Assembly (NCBI RefSeq): GCF_009765375.1
Contig: NZ_VTOK01000001.1
Location: 372,001 to 436,000 of the forward strand
Direction of reading: 5' to 3'
DNA length: 64,000 nucleotides
Source: Alteribacillus sp. YIM 98480
GTDB lineage: Bacteria > Bacillota > Bacilli > Bacillales > Marinococcaceae
The notes beneath the pieces were generated by a model. That model worked only from the letters and a program-made list of their open reading frames with translations. It had not been told where the DNA came from and did not search any database. A program made the translations under genes and the position numbers. The first letter of the stretch is position 1; every line of letters starts with the position of its first letter. Shown piece after piece: positions 8,122 through 17,235 of this stretch.

Positions 8122-9207
8122 ATGAAAATGAAAAATAGCAGAAGAATAGGAGTCATTCTTCCTAGTGAAAAGTATGAAAAGCTTTTAAAAAAATCTGATC
8201 CAGATACAAATAAAATGGTAGCGTTATATGAAAAAGCTGCTGTTAAGCATAATAGTTCCCTTTGCTTTTTTCGATTACAAGATTTAAAGCGAGGTAAAAA
8301 GGAAATAAAGGGCTTTGTAAAAGGAAATCACGGATATACATTACGAAAAATACCGATTCCGCCCGTTATCTACAAACGTATTGGCCATTCCCGTCATGAT
8401 CTGCCGCTGCTTCAATCTCTTAGGGACGAAGGGAAAATATTGTTTAATTTTTATAAAAACAACTATAAATATAATATGTGGAAAATAGTCAATATAAATA
8501 AGTCCCTTGCAAAACATCAGCCCGATACTAAAATGGCTGAAAAAAGAACCATAAGAGAAATGTTAAAAAAATATAAAAGCCTAATGATAAAGCCTAATCG
8601 AGGCGAAGTAGGGCGAGGAATTATGAAAATACAACAGAAGGCCAACGGAAAGTGGTGCTTGCATTATAAAAACAACAATAAATGGAAAAAAAAGTATTTT
8701 ACAAAGAATCTGCCAAAACTATTATTAAATAGAATAAAAAAACCTCATTTAGTTCAAGAAACCATAGATCTCGCTACCTACCAAGGAAAGCCATTTGATT
8801 TAAGGGTCTCTGTACAAAAGAATCAATTAAGGAAATGGCAGGTTTCTGCTATTTTTGTCAAAGTGGCAAAAGACGGTCAGTTTCTGACGAATATGGGACA
8901 GGGCGGAACTGCATATACTTTGCAGCAAATTTTAAAAAGTCATCCCTCGCTTACTCTTGAAAAAATAGAAAAAGAAGTAAAGACGTTTGCTATAAAGCTG
9001 GCCAAACACATTGCTTCCCATAAAAAGAACATGGCCGATTTTGGTTTTGATATCGGTATATCAAAGCAGGGGATTCCTTATTTAATTGAAGTGAACCATA
9101 TCTCTGATTATCCTGCTTTCTCTATTCAAAATGGGAAACTTTTAAGTAGAGAGTGGAAGAAAGTATTTACAACACCTATTGATTATGCGTGTTCATTTTT
9201 ATCGTAG
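8122..9207 (+). CDS. YheC/YheD-family ATP-grasp protein
   Basis: A 361-residue paralogue of the preceding gene, with a better kept nucleotide loop: KPNRGEVGRGIMKI near residues 155-168, then GKPFDLRVSVQKNQLRKW and FGFDIGISKQGIPYLIEVN. The start ATG at 8122 sits behind GAGAGGAAGGGG. It forms a probable two-gene unit with the gene at 7000. Together with the short form at 3079 this makes three family members in 6 kb, separated by phoD and DUF3231. Identity between the copies is low by eye, so the duplication is old. Reaction unknown; ATP-grasp enzymes join a carboxylate to an amine or thiol. Confidence 0.87.
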   Translation: MKMKNSRRIGVILPSEKYEKLLKKSDPDTNKMVALYEKAAVKHNSSLCFFRLQDLKRGKKEIKGFVKGNHGYTLRKIPIPPVIYKRIGHSRHDLPLLQSLRDEGKILFNFYKNNYKYNMWKIVNINKSLAKHQPDTKMAEKRTIREMLKKYKSLMIKPNRGEVGRGIMKIQQKANGKWCLHYKNNNKWKKKYFTKNLPKLLLNRIKKPHLVQETIDLATYQGKPFDLRVSVQKNQLRKWQVSAIFVKVAKDGQFLTNMGQGGTAYTLQQILKSHPSLTLEKIEKEVKTFAIKLAKHIASHKKNMADFGFDIGISKQGIPYLIEVNHISDYPAFSIQNGKLLSREWKKVFTTPIDYACSFLS

Positions 9208-9339
9208 TATTTATCTAAAGAAACCGGAAAACATGGTGATGTATTAATAGCAGGTGCATTGGTTATTTCGTATATAATAAAACAGAAAATTTATAACTTT
9301 ATGAATATTATTACTTGTTTTTCTTTTTCTATTTGTTTG

Positions 9340-9368
9340 ATTTGTGCAAGAATAAACTGTACTATAAT
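9340..9368 (+). promoter_or_regulatory. Probable sigma-A promoter of the OFA transporter gene
   Basis: A TATAAT hexamer at 9363-9368 is preceded at 16-17 bp by TTTGTG, a weak -35. It lies 55 bp upstream of the start of the MFS transporter, whose Shine-Dalgarno is AAGGAGG. Confidence 0.5.
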
Positions 9369-9422
9369 ACTATCAAATAAATTGTCGAAAAATACGTATA
9401 ATTATGACAAGGAGGCAGCAGC

Positions 9423-10685
9423 ATGAAAACAACGAAAAACAGATGGCTCATGGCGCTATCAGCTATTGCTATCCACCTTTCCATTGGGGCGGCATACGCT
9501 TACAGTGTGTATACGAATCCTATTCGTGATACGATGGGCTGGTCAACGGCAGAAATCACTTTAGCCTTCACAATTATGATGGCCCTTGCCGGTTTTTCAG
9601 CCGCATTCTTTGGGAATTTTGTAGAAAGAAACGGTCCTAGAAAATCTGCCATTTATGCAGCGGTTCTTTTTGGAGCCGGACAAGCAGGCGCCGGTGTAGC
9701 AGTAACGGTTGATTCTCCCATTCTTTTTCTGCTTACATACGGTTTAGCAAGCGGACTTGGTTTAGGCCTTGGTTACATATCTCCCGTCTCAACGTTAGTG
9801 AAGTGGTTTCCTGACCGCAGAGGATTAGCAACGGGTATGGCTGTCATGGGGTTTGGTGCTGGTTCTCTTATTACAGCTCCTGTGGCCGGTTATTTGATTG
9901 AGAGTCTTGGTGTAACCCCCACGTTCTATATTTTAGGTGCCAGTTATTTTGTGCTTATGATATTAGGTGCTTCCTACATTGCACCGCCTCCTAAAGGCTG
10001 GATGCCAGATGGTTTTAAAAAAGATATTGCTTCTGGAAAAAAAGTAGTGAAAAAAGATTTATCCCAATTATCCGCAAAAGAAGCTGTAAAGACAAGGCGA
10101 TTCTGGATGCTGTGGACGATGATGCTTATTAATACAACGGCAGGCATTATGATGATTTCCATTGCCTCTCCGATGGCACAAGAGCTCGTTGGGCTGTCAG
10201 CGGCAGCGGCAGCGACTATGGTAGGTATTATGGGGCTCTTTAATGGAGGCGGAAGGCTCGGTTGGGCAGCTGTTTCAGACTATATTGGTCGTCCTGCTGT
10301 GTTTATGATTTTCTTTATTCTTCAAATCATAGCTTTCGTCTCGTTTCCAAATATAACGAATGTATTATTGTTTCAAGCATTTATTTTTATTGTGGTTAGT
10401 TGTTATGGCGGCGGTTTCTCCAATTTGCCGGCATTCATTGGTGACTTATTCGGAACAAAAGAACTTGGTGCTATTCACGGTTACCTTTTGACAACTTGGT
10501 CTTTAGGCGGAATCTTAGGGCCGCAAATCGTGTCTATCATTAGAGAAAGAACCGATAGTTACATTCCCGTATTCTATATTTTTACAGCCTTAATTGTAAT
10601 CGCTTTCATAGTGTCTCTCTTGATCAGGTTAGACATTAATAAACTGGAAAAAGAGCATAAGCAACGAAATGAAGGTGCTGCATAA
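9423..10685 (+). CDS. MFS transporter, OFA (oxalate/formate antiporter-like) family
   Basis: A 420-residue protein with twelve predicted membrane helices. The start NRWLMALSAIAIHLSIGAAYAYSVYTNPI, the GLGYISPVSTLVKWFPDRRGLATG signature between helices 4 and 5 and the central basic loop KDIASGKKVVKKDLSQ are typical of OFA-family carriers, which move oxalate, formate, lactate or other monocarboxylates. The gene stands alone with its own promoter and ends in a bidirectional terminator shared with the lipoprotein gene. Substrate cannot be read from the sequence; many Bacillaceae homologues are annotated as lactate or oxalate/formate carriers. Confidence 0.88.
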   Translation: MKTTKNRWLMALSAIAIHLSIGAAYAYSVYTNPIRDTMGWSTAEITLAFTIMMALAGFSAAFFGNFVERNGPRKSAIYAAVLFGAGQAGAGVAVTVDSPILFLLTYGLASGLGLGLGYISPVSTLVKWFPDRRGLATGMAVMGFGAGSLITAPVAGYLIESLGVTPTFYILGASYFVLMILGASYIAPPPKGWMPDGFKKDIASGKKVVKKDLSQLSAKEAVKTRRFWMLWTMMLINTTAGIMMISIASPMAQELVGLSAAAAATMVGIMGLFNGGGRLGWAAVSDYIGRPAVFMIFFILQIIAFVSFPNITNVLLFQAFIFIVVSCYGGGFSNLPAFIGDLFGTKELGAIHGYLLTTWSLGGILGPQIVSIIRERTDSYIPVFYIFTALIVIAFIVSLLIRLDINKLEKEHKQRNEGAA

Positions 10686-10715
10686 CAGGGTATAAAAGAT
10701 TAGGTGAAATAGTAT

Positions 10716-10766
10716 AAACAGCTTATCCTGATAAAAAGCAATCTCATGGATAAGCTGTTTTATTTT
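10716..10766. terminator. Bidirectional terminator
   Basis: AAACAGCTTATCC at 10716-10728 pairs perfectly with GGATAAGCTGTTT at 10748-10760. T-rich stretches on both sides make it usable by the convergent genes ending at 10685 (+) and 10768 (-). Confidence 0.85.
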
Positions 10767-10767
10767 T

Positions 10768-11430
10768 CTATAATTCTTCAAAAAAATGAATGATTTCCTC
10801 AGGATTATACCCTTTAAATAACAGCTCCTTATCATTAAAAACCATGATAACGGGAAATGTTTCAATGTCTAACTCTTCTTTGTAATCTACCACATGATTT
10901 TCTGGATAAGGCATTGATCTTCCAACGGTGTCGCCGCTTACTTCTGAAAAAATATCTTCTAAATCAAATGGAGGCGGCTCTTCTTTTTCATACATGATTA
11001 CAATGTTTAGTTTGTCATCAAGATGGGACAAGATGCCGGCGTATTTTTCTTCATTAGACATATCTAATAAAATGATTTCTTCTGCTTCCCCTTTAAATCC
11101 TGCTCCTTCAGGCGGGTTTATTAATACCTTTTGTCCTTCTTTTATTTCACTCAATGACGCGCTGTTTCCGTTTTCATCTTCTATAACCGTTTTATCGGTG
11201 ACTTGTGGAGAAATGCCGTAACCTTCATCGGTTGTAACGTCTCCCGCATCTCGTTTTACCCACTCTGAAATATCAACTGTTATTCTGTTTTCTTCCGGTT
11301 TAACAGTATTGACCGTTCCAATCATTTCATCATCTTTATACCCGTCGGCATGTTGTTTGTCATCCTTACCACAACCCACTGCTGTAAGGAAAAGTAATAT
11401 CGTTACGACGAGAATCATAGGTTTTCGCAT
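10768..11430 (-). CDS. Predicted lipoprotein of unknown function
   Basis: A 220-residue protein with a signal peptide and a lipobox-like site ending in AVGC at residue 20, so it should be anchored to the outer face of the membrane. Residues about 35-115 look like a small beta-rich domain (GTVNTVKPEENRITVDI, KEGQKVLINPPEG) such as is found in calcium- or pH-sensing lipoproteins of Bacillaceae (DUF3221-like). The C-terminal part, ETFPVIMVFNDKELLFKGYN, resembles the end of a thioredoxin-like fold but has no CxxC. It is transcribed divergently from the DHA2 transporter gene 195 bp away. I do not recognise a function. Confidence 0.7.
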   Translation of the reverse strand: MRKPMILVVTILLFLTAVGCGKDDKQHADGYKDDEMIGTVNTVKPEENRITVDISEWVKRDAGDVTTDEGYGISPQVTDKTVIEDENGNSASLSEIKEGQKVLINPPEGAGFKGEAEEIILLDMSNEEKYAGILSHLDDKLNIVIMYEKEEPPPFDLEDIFSEVSGDTVGRSMPYPENHVVDYKEELDIETFPVIMVFNDKELLFKGYNPEEIIHFFEEL

Positions 11431-11625
11431 AACAATCCCCCTGATGGTATAGACGAATGGATATGGAAATAGTTACAAATTCATGGGAGATGTTCTGAGC
11501 CTTCTTTCCTTATTTTCAAATGTTTAATCTTCTTGTTTGTCACCACAGGCTGGAAAGCGTATAATTTTCTATTAGTTTCACGAATCGTTTTGAAAGATTT
11601 TTACATAGAAAGAGGCGGCCTGCCT

Positions 11626-13047
11626 ATGGCACAAAGTTACAGTAAAGTATTAGTCGCAGCTTTATTGCTTTCTGGGTCTTTCGTGGCGGTACTGAATCAG
11701 ACATTAATGATAACTGCGATTCCACCAATTATGGACGAAATGAATATTTCTGCTAATACTGGTCAGTGGCTGACAACGGTCTTTATGCTCGTAAACGGCA
11801 TCATGGTACCTATTACAGCTTTTTTAATTGAGCGGTTTACGACAAGGCAGCTGTTTATTACAGCAATGAGTGTTTTTGCAGTTGGAACCTTGATCGGCGG
11901 AATTGCTACTAATTTTCCGGTGCTCATATTAGGCAGGATTATTCAGTCTGCTGGTGCAGGGGTTATGATCCCTTTAATGCAGACGGTTTTTTTGCTTATT
12001 TTTCCAGTTGAAAAACGTGGTACAGCGATGGGATACATCGGTCTGGTTATTTCATTTGCACCAGCGATTGGTCCAACGTTATCAGGCTGGGTAACCGAAA
12101 CGTATGAATGGCGCTATTTGTTCTGGTTTATTTTACCTTTATCGTTTCTCATGATTATCATTGCTTATTTCATCATGAGAAACGTAACGGAGTTAAAACA
12201 CCCGCAGGTCGATCCTCGATCCATTCTGTTATCTTCATTTGGTTTCGGAGGACTTCTTTATGGGTTTACAAGTGCCGGGAACAACGGCTGGGGGAGCCCG
12301 GTAACGATTAGCGTGCTTTTAATCGGCTCGGCTGCCATTGTCCTTTTTGTTAGACGTCAATTACGCATGCAGCATCCTATGCTTGAATTTCGCGTATTTA
12401 AACAGCGTATTTTTACAATGTCAACGATTATCGGGATGGTTGGTTTTATGGGGCTGATCGGCCTGGAGACATTAATCCCGCTATTTATGCAGAATATGCG
12501 CGGTTTCACGGCGATGGAGTCCGGCCTCGTGTTATTTCCGGGCGCGCTTTTAGCAGGGCTTATGGCTCCGATTACAGGCCGCATATTCGACAAAATCGGT
12601 GCTCGTTTTTTGGGTATTTCTGGGCTGATTATTATGTCCGTTTCTACGTTTGCTTTTGTCCTTGTCGATACTTCAACAAGCCTTGTTTATTTGATGGTAG
12701 CTTATGCGGTTCGGATGTTCGGTTTTTCGATGGTAATGATGCCGGTCAACACTGCCGGGCTGAATGAAATGCCGCCGAAGCTTATTCCGCACGGCGCTGC
12801 TATGACAAATACGATGCGACAATTGGCAGCCTCTGTCGGTACAGCAATACTTGTTACTACGATGACGACAACCGAGCAAGTCGCGAAATCGCACACCGGT
12901 GTCGAACATCCAGATATTTTAGGGGTGAAAATCGCATTTTTTCTCATTTTCATTTTATCTCTCGGCGCATTAGCCATATCCTTTTTTATTCGAAAAACGT
13001 CTCCACCTACCGATGAAGAATGGGACGCGAGACAAAAAAATAATTAA
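11626..13047 (+). CDS. MFS drug transporter, DHA2 (EmrB/LmrB) family
   Basis: A 473-residue carrier with fourteen predicted helices. The first helix ends in LNQTLMITAIPPIMDEMNIS, the DHA2 signature, followed by QWLTTVFMLVNGIMVPITAFL; GRIIQSAGAGVMIPLMQT (motif C-like) and a terminal basic tail are present. Such carriers export drugs or amphiphiles with protons. The ATG at 11626 is chosen because it begins the conserved part directly before the first helix; the 31 codons upstream, although open, lack family similarity and a ribosome binding site. Terminator at 13064. The relatives lmrB and mdtP act on antibiotics, but the substrate here is not predictable. Confidence 0.9.
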   Translation: MAQSYSKVLVAALLLSGSFVAVLNQTLMITAIPPIMDEMNISANTGQWLTTVFMLVNGIMVPITAFLIERFTTRQLFITAMSVFAVGTLIGGIATNFPVLILGRIIQSAGAGVMIPLMQTVFLLIFPVEKRGTAMGYIGLVISFAPAIGPTLSGWVTETYEWRYLFWFILPLSFLMIIIAYFIMRNVTELKHPQVDPRSILLSSFGFGGLLYGFTSAGNNGWGSPVTISVLLIGSAAIVLFVRRQLRMQHPMLEFRVFKQRIFTMSTIIGMVGFMGLIGLETLIPLFMQNMRGFTAMESGLVLFPGALLAGLMAPITGRIFDKIGARFLGISGLIIMSVSTFAFVLVDTSTSLVYLMVAYAVRMFGFSMVMMPVNTAGLNEMPPKLIPHGAAMTNTMRQLAASVGTAILVTTMTTTEQVAKSHTGVEHPDILGVKIAFFLIFILSLGALAISFFIRKTSPPTDEEWDARQKNN

Positions 13048-13063
13048 AAAGTTTACAAGTTTC

Positions 13064-13096
13064 AGCATCCAATACGATTGGGTGCTTTATTTTTTG
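13064..13096 (+). terminator. Terminator after DHA2 transporter
   Basis: AGCATCCAAT at 13064-13073 and ATTGGGTGCT at 13077-13086 form a ten-pair stem (one G-U) with an ACG loop, followed by TTATTTTTTG. Confidence 0.85.
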
Positions 13097-13169
13097 TATC
13101 TAGTAAGACTAACTTTCTTCCTTTATAATAAAAAAACGATAACAAGATTGGGGAAGGGAGGCAGTTTCG

Positions 13170-13811
13170 ATGAACAAGATTGAAAAGTGGGTAGAAAAAA
13201 GAGAGACGAAGCAGTATCCAGCAATGACATTACAAGATATTGAACCGGCAACAACCTCACTTATTGTTATTGACATGGTAAACGGGTTTGCAAAACAAGG
13301 AGCCTTGTATCATCAGAATATAGAGAATCTCATAGAGCCTATTCGCCAATCGATGAAGGGGGCTAAAGCGAAAGGTATTCCGATTATCGGATTTGGAGAT
13401 GCCCATGAAAAGAATTCGGTAGAGTTTCATATTTTTCCTGAACATTGCGTGGAAAAGACAGAGGAGTCTGCATTTGTACCAGAACTGCAAGAAATAGGCA
13501 CAGATGTGTGGATACCGAAAAAGTCCACGAATAGTTTTCTTGAAGAGCAGTTTCAGGAGTGGCTAAAAGAGAATAAGCAAATTGATACCTTCATCGTAGC
13601 AGGAGATTGCACAGATATTTGTATTCTGCAATTTGTGTTAAGCTTGACTGCATTTTTTACCAAAAACGGGCAAGAAAAACGTGTAATTGTTCCCGTGAAC
13701 CTCGTCGATACGTTTTCTCATAATGATCATCCATCCGAAGCGGTCAACTTGTTTTCGTTCTATTTAATGGAACAAGCCGGAGCTGAGCTAGTTGAAATGA
13801 AAAACATATAA
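13170..13811 (+). CDS. Isochorismatase-family cysteine hydrolase
   Basis: A 213-residue soluble hydrolase. The catalytic triad of the family is visible: Asp in VIDMVNGF (about residue 36), Lys in IPKKSTNSF (about 112-115) and Cys in AGDCTDICIL (about 150), and metal-site residues lie in GFGDAHEKNSVEF. The segment order matches nicotinamidase-like members, so deamidation of nicotinamide or a related amide is possible. It follows its own Shine-Dalgarno (GGGAAGGGAGGC) and is a single gene. Its position next to the aromatic catabolic block could be coincidental. Family firm; substrate open. Confidence 0.88.
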   Translation: MNKIEKWVEKRETKQYPAMTLQDIEPATTSLIVIDMVNGFAKQGALYHQNIENLIEPIRQSMKGAKAKGIPIIGFGDAHEKNSVEFHIFPEHCVEKTEESAFVPELQEIGTDVWIPKKSTNSFLEEQFQEWLKENKQIDTFIVAGDCTDICILQFVLSLTAFFTKNGQEKRVIVPVNLVDTFSHNDHPSEAVNLFSFYLMEQAGAELVEMKNI

Positions 13812-13842
13812 AAGGTGTCGTTTTATATTAAAAAGAAAAACA

Positions 13843-13876
13843 AAAGGGAGCCGCCCGAATATGGACGGTTTCCTTT
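13843..13876 (-). terminator. Terminator of the decayed VOC gene, left copy
   Basis: On the minus strand AAAGGAAACCG pairs with CGGCTCCCTTT (two G-U pairs), followed by TGTTTTTCTTTTT. It lies directly beyond the 3' end of the VOC relic at 13879-14010, matching the arrangement of the right copy. Confidence 0.65.
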
Positions 13877-13878
13877 GC

Positions 13879-14010
13879 TGTTATCCACCTTCAGAATAGT
13901 TCATTCATAACTGTGATGTATATTTCAACTAGGTTTTTTCGCAATATCCCAGGCGGAAAGGTTTTTACCAGGATATGCACGAACTTGGGTAGGTGCTGCT
14001 TTAAGGTTGA
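13879..14010 (-). pseudogene. Relic of a glyoxalase/VOC gene, 3' end only
   Basis: No open frame remains, but the sequence aligns with the 3' end of the VOC pseudogene at 37372-37841 in the same orientation. TGTATATTTCAACTAGGTT at 13917-13935 is identical to 37413-37431, CACCTTCAGAATA is shared near the former stop codon, and ACCAGGA..AT.CACGAACT continues the match upstream. Between these blocks there are many substitutions and small gaps. Only about the last 40 codons are detectable. It sits just left of the anthranilate operon promoter. Confidence 0.75.
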
Positions 14011-14165
14011 ACTTTCTTTCTTATCTGTGATAATAGTTTTTTAACAGAAATACCTTCTCGTTTTAGTGTATAGACCAAAAAATACAGAGTCTTCATTTTA
14101 GGTAGAGAACTTTTTTAAAAAAATAATAAAAAAATCAGAATATTTCATATAGTGAAATTTTTGAA

Positions 14166-14194
14166 TTGAGCATTAAAATTTTATCCAATATACT
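14166..14194 (+). promoter_or_regulatory. Probable sigma-A promoter of the anthranilate operon
   Basis: TTGAGC at 14166-14171 and TATACT at 14189-14194 are separated by exactly 17 bp. The gene start is at 14325, leaving a leader of about 125 nt in which I see no clear hairpin or operator. Confidence 0.6.
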
Positions 14195-14324
14195 TTAGCT
14201 ATACTTACTATTTAAAGGGGGAGAAATAAAAATTAATGCAATATGAATTTTTTGGGGGAATTTGTCACTGGTAGTAGAAATATTAAAAACAATGAACAAA
14301 TGTAAAGTTAAAGGAGGAATTTAA

Positions 14325-15800
14325 TTGGCAATTAGAACTGGTCAGGATTACATTAATGGATTAAAAACAAGACAGCCAGAAGTATGGTTGGAAGGCAGAA
14401 GAATTACTGATTTGGTGAATGAACCAAATTTCAAACAGCCGATTCAAGAAATTGCTAAGCTTTATGATATGCAGCATGATCCTAAATATAAAGATAAAAT
14501 AACTGGAATTTGTGAAGACACAGGAGAAAGAGTTTCTAATGCTTTCATCGTTCCAAAAAGCTACGAAGATTTAATGAAACGAAGAGATTTGTATGAAACA
14601 TGGGCAGAAGCAACCTTTGGACTGATGGGAAGGTCACCTGATTTTCTTAATGTGACAGTTACTTCAATGGCTAGTAACGCAAAATTTTTTGAAAAGTATA
14701 ATCAAAGTTGGGCAGAAAATATTGTGAACTATTATAAACATGTCCGCGATAATGATTTATTTTTAACACATGCCCTTATCAATCCACAAAATGACCGAAG
14801 TAAGGCGGCTCATGAACAAAAAGATAAATTCACACATTTAGGGGCTGTCGAAGAAACATCAGAAGGAATTATCGTTCGTGGAGCGAAAATGCTGGCAACT
14901 TTTGCTCCAATAGCTGATGAGGTTATTATTTATCCATTCCCAGGCTTTAAGCCAGGAGATGAAAGGTATACTTTGTCATTTGCCGTTCCAATTGATACAC
15001 CCGGACTTCGTATTGTATGCCGAGAACCGGCACAGAATGGCAAACGTCCAGTATTTGATCATCCATTAGCATCAAGATTTGAAGAAATGGATGCCGTTCT
15101 TATTTTCAATGATGTGCTTGTACCATGGAATCGTGTATTTGTCCACAATAATTTAGAAGCAGGGAATACAGTATATGCTCAAACGGGATTGAGCCAAAAT
15201 ACTCACCAAAACGGTGTAAGAGGACTAACAAAACTTAGATTTGCTCAGCAAGTTGCTTCTAGGATAGCAGATGCAATCGGTGTAGATGGTTTCTTAAACG
15301 TACAAACACAATTAGGCGAGTTGGTCCAGTCAGTGGAAACAATCAGAGCTTTACTGCGTACAGCGGAAAATGAATATAGCATTAACGAGAATGGGGAAGC
15401 GGTGCCATCCTTTACTTCATTAGAAACAATACGCGGCATTTTACCGAAAGCATATCCCCGTGCGGTCGAGATTATCCAAACGATTGGTGCTGGCGGTCTC
15501 CTTTTATCACCAACAGGCTGCGATTTAGAACATCCAGAACTTAGCGGAGATATTGCTAAGTACTATGGCGGGCGTGAAGGCGTTGAGGCATATGATAGAG
15601 TTCGTTTGTTTAAATTAGCTTGGGATTTATCAGGAGAAGCCTTCGGACAGCGTTTGGTTCAATACGAACGTTATTATTCCGGCGATCCTGTCAGAAAATT
15701 AGGAATGTTCTACAGTAATTACAAGAAAAAGGCTTCATTTACCATGGTAGACAGAGCTTTAGAGCAAAATGAAACAGAGAAGAATGTGTCCCTGAATTAA
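14325..15800 (+). CDS. HpaB-type flavin monooxygenase, probable anthranilate 3-monooxygenase oxygenase component
   Basis: A 491-residue protein of the 4-hydroxyphenylacetate 3-hydroxylase (HpaB) family, which uses reduced FAD supplied by a partner to hydroxylate aromatic rings. Family blocks include [48 protein letters not shown] and [19 protein letters not shown]. The start is TTG behind AAAGGAGGAA. It is the first gene of an operon that continues with 3-hydroxyanthranilate dioxygenase and includes a FAD synthetase domain, the same combination described for the FAD-dependent anthranilate 3-monooxygenase of Geobacillus thermodenitrificans. I therefore infer anthranilate to 3-hydroxyanthranilate. 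No flavin reductase partner is present in the window. A phenol substrate remains possible. Confidence 0.82.
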   Translation: MAIRTGQDYINGLKTRQPEVWLEGRRITDLVNEPNFKQPIQEIAKLYDMQHDPKYKDKITGICEDTGERVSNAFIVPKSYEDLMKRRDLYETWAEATFGLMGRSPDFLNVTVTSMASNAKFFEKYNQSWAENIVNYYKHVRDNDLFLTHALINPQNDRSKAAHEQKDKFTHLGAVEETSEGIIVRGAKMLATFAPIADEVIIYPFPGFKPGDERYTLSFAVPIDTPGLRIVCREPAQNGKRPVFDHPLASRFEEMDAVLIFNDVLVPWNRVFVHNNLEAGNTVYAQTGLSQNTHQNGVRGLTKLRFAQQVASRIADAIGVDGFLNVQTQLGELVQSVETIRALLRTAENEYSINENGEAVPSFTSLETIRGILPKAYPRAVEIIQTIGAGGLLLSPTGCDLEHPELSGDIAKYYGGREGVEAYDRVRLFKLAWDLSGEAFGQRLVQYERYYSGDPVRKLGMFYSNYKKKASFTMVDRALEQNETEKNVSLN

Positions 15801-15908
15801 ATGAACGTCTCTAGTTTGGATCAGTAAAAATATAAATCATGAACGATATCACAATGATCAGGTTGTTTCACTTATAACAGCTTATAAGGGACTAGGGGGT
15901 AAGGTGGT

Positions 15909-16661
15909 GTGATCTCATCCGTACGTAAAGTAGCACAAATACTCAATTGTTTTACGGAAGATGAACCGGCTTTAAGAAACCTGGAAATTGCTAAGAAACT
16001 AGATATGAGTACAAGTACAGTGTACCGGTTGGTTCAGTCCTTATGCAATGAAGGGATGTTAATCAAAGATAGTACCAACAGATATAGATTAGGGTGGAAG
16101 CTGCTTGAATTAGGCAATATGGTTATGTATCAGCAAGATATTTATAACGAAGCAGTTCCGAGGATTGAAGAACTGACAAGAAAATTTAAAGGCATCGTGC
16201 ATATCGGCATGCTTGATGAAAATGGAGATTTTATCTTTGTTTTAAAAGTGGCCGCAAGAGATGCTCTTCAAGTTCCTACCTTTATTGGAGAAAGAAAACC
16301 GACCTATTGTTTTAGTACCGGAAAAATTTTATTGTCCTCTAATCCGTCATTGATGGAAAAGTTTACTACAAATGATTTGTTAAAACGAGGTCCAAACACG
16401 ATTGAGACAGTGGAAGGGCTCCAAGTAGAACTTAACCAGGTTAGGAACAATGGATTTGCAGTAAGCAACAATGAAAATGAGTTTGGTGTTTATGGCATCG
16501 CAGCTCCGATCCAATCCTATAGCGGCAAAAATATTGCTGCACTCAACATGGTAGGGCCCATTTCTTATATTCAGGGCCACGAAAAGCAAAACATGATCAA
16601 ACATGTAACAAAAGTGGCAGACAGTATTTCGAAAGACTTAGGCTATATTTTTGAAGAATAA
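15909..16661 (+). CDS. IclR-family transcriptional regulator
   Basis: A 250-residue regulator with an N-terminal winged helix (residues 1-65, NLEIAKKLDMSTSTVYRLVQSL) and a C-terminal effector domain (about 75-245, with GIVHIGMLDENGDFIFVLKV and SNNENEFGVYGIAAPI). IclR proteins commonly control aromatic catabolic operons and bind ring-cleavage intermediates. The start is GTG at 15909 behind GGGGGTAAGG. It is embedded between the monooxygenase gene (108 bp upstream) and the dioxygenase gene (19 bp downstream), so it should be co-transcribed with the pathway it controls. Effector likely anthranilate or 3-hydroxyanthranilate, by context only. Confidence 0.9.
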   Translation: MISSVRKVAQILNCFTEDEPALRNLEIAKKLDMSTSTVYRLVQSLCNEGMLIKDSTNRYRLGWKLLELGNMVMYQQDIYNEAVPRIEELTRKFKGIVHIGMLDENGDFIFVLKVAARDALQVPTFIGERKPTYCFSTGKILLSSNPSLMEKFTTNDLLKRGPNTIETVEGLQVELNQVRNNGFAVSNNENEFGVYGIAAPIQSYSGKNIAALNMVGPISYIQGHEKQNMIKHVTKVADSISKDLGYIFEE

Positions 16662-16680
16662 AAGAAAAGGAGAGATTAAA

Positions 16681-17235
16681 ATGGCTTTAAAATCTGAAAA
16701 CAGTGGACTGAATGCTAGATCATTTAACTTAATGAAAACGATCGAGGAAAATAAGGATTTACTTAAACCACCTGTCAACAACAAAGTGATGTGGGAAGAT
16801 TCTGAGTTTATTGCAATGATTTTGGGCGGCCCTAACAAAAGACGTGATTTCCACGTAGATCCTTCTGATGAATTCTTTTATCAAGTAAAAGGGAATTGTT
16901 ATGTAGAATGCATTAACGAACAGGGAGAAAGAGAAGTCGTAACTGTAGGAGAAGGAGAGGTATTTATGCTTCCGTCCATGGTGCCTCACTCCCCTCATCG
17001 CCCGGCGAATACTTACGGAATCGTCCTTGAACGAAAAAGAGGAGAGGGGGAATTAGAAGATTTCGTTTGGTTCTGTGATGAGTGTGATCATGAAATGCAC
17101 CGGGTAACTGTTCAACTTTCCAATATTGAAACGCAAGTGAAAGGTGCTATTGAACAATTTAATGGAAGTGAAGAATTAAGAACATGCAGTAATTGCGGCC
17201 ATAAAATGCCTCCGGAAGCTGAGGAATGGAAATGA
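16681..17235 (+). CDS. nbaC: 3-hydroxyanthranilate 3,4-dioxygenase
   Basis: A 184-residue cupin dioxygenase that opens 3-hydroxyanthranilate to 2-amino-3-carboxymuconate semialdehyde. Iron ligands are seen in RRDFHVDPSDEFFYQ (His about 57, Glu about 63) and in HSPHRP (His about 103). The C-terminus has the rubredoxin-like metal site of bacterial enzymes, two CxxC pairs at about residues 131-134 (CDEC) and 168-171 (CSNC). The start at 16681 is set by AAAGGAGAG; the frame is open upstream but that part overlaps the IclR gene. The stop overlaps the start of the next gene. Identification is strong. Confidence 0.95.
   Translation: MALKSENSGLNARSFNLMKTIEENKDLLKPPVNNKVMWEDSEFIAMILGGPNKRRDFHVDPSDEFFYQVKGNCYVECINEQGEREVVTVGEGEVFMLPSMVPHSPHRPANTYGIVLERKRGEGELEDFVWFCDECDHEMHRVTVQLSNIETQVKGAIEQFNGSEELRTCSNCGHKMPPEAEEWK

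Noticed and set aside
13812-14324. Integrase, transposase or tRNA at the left edge of the catabolic block
   Set aside because: I searched both edges by eye for such genes and found only the VOC relics, so no mobile element is claimed.
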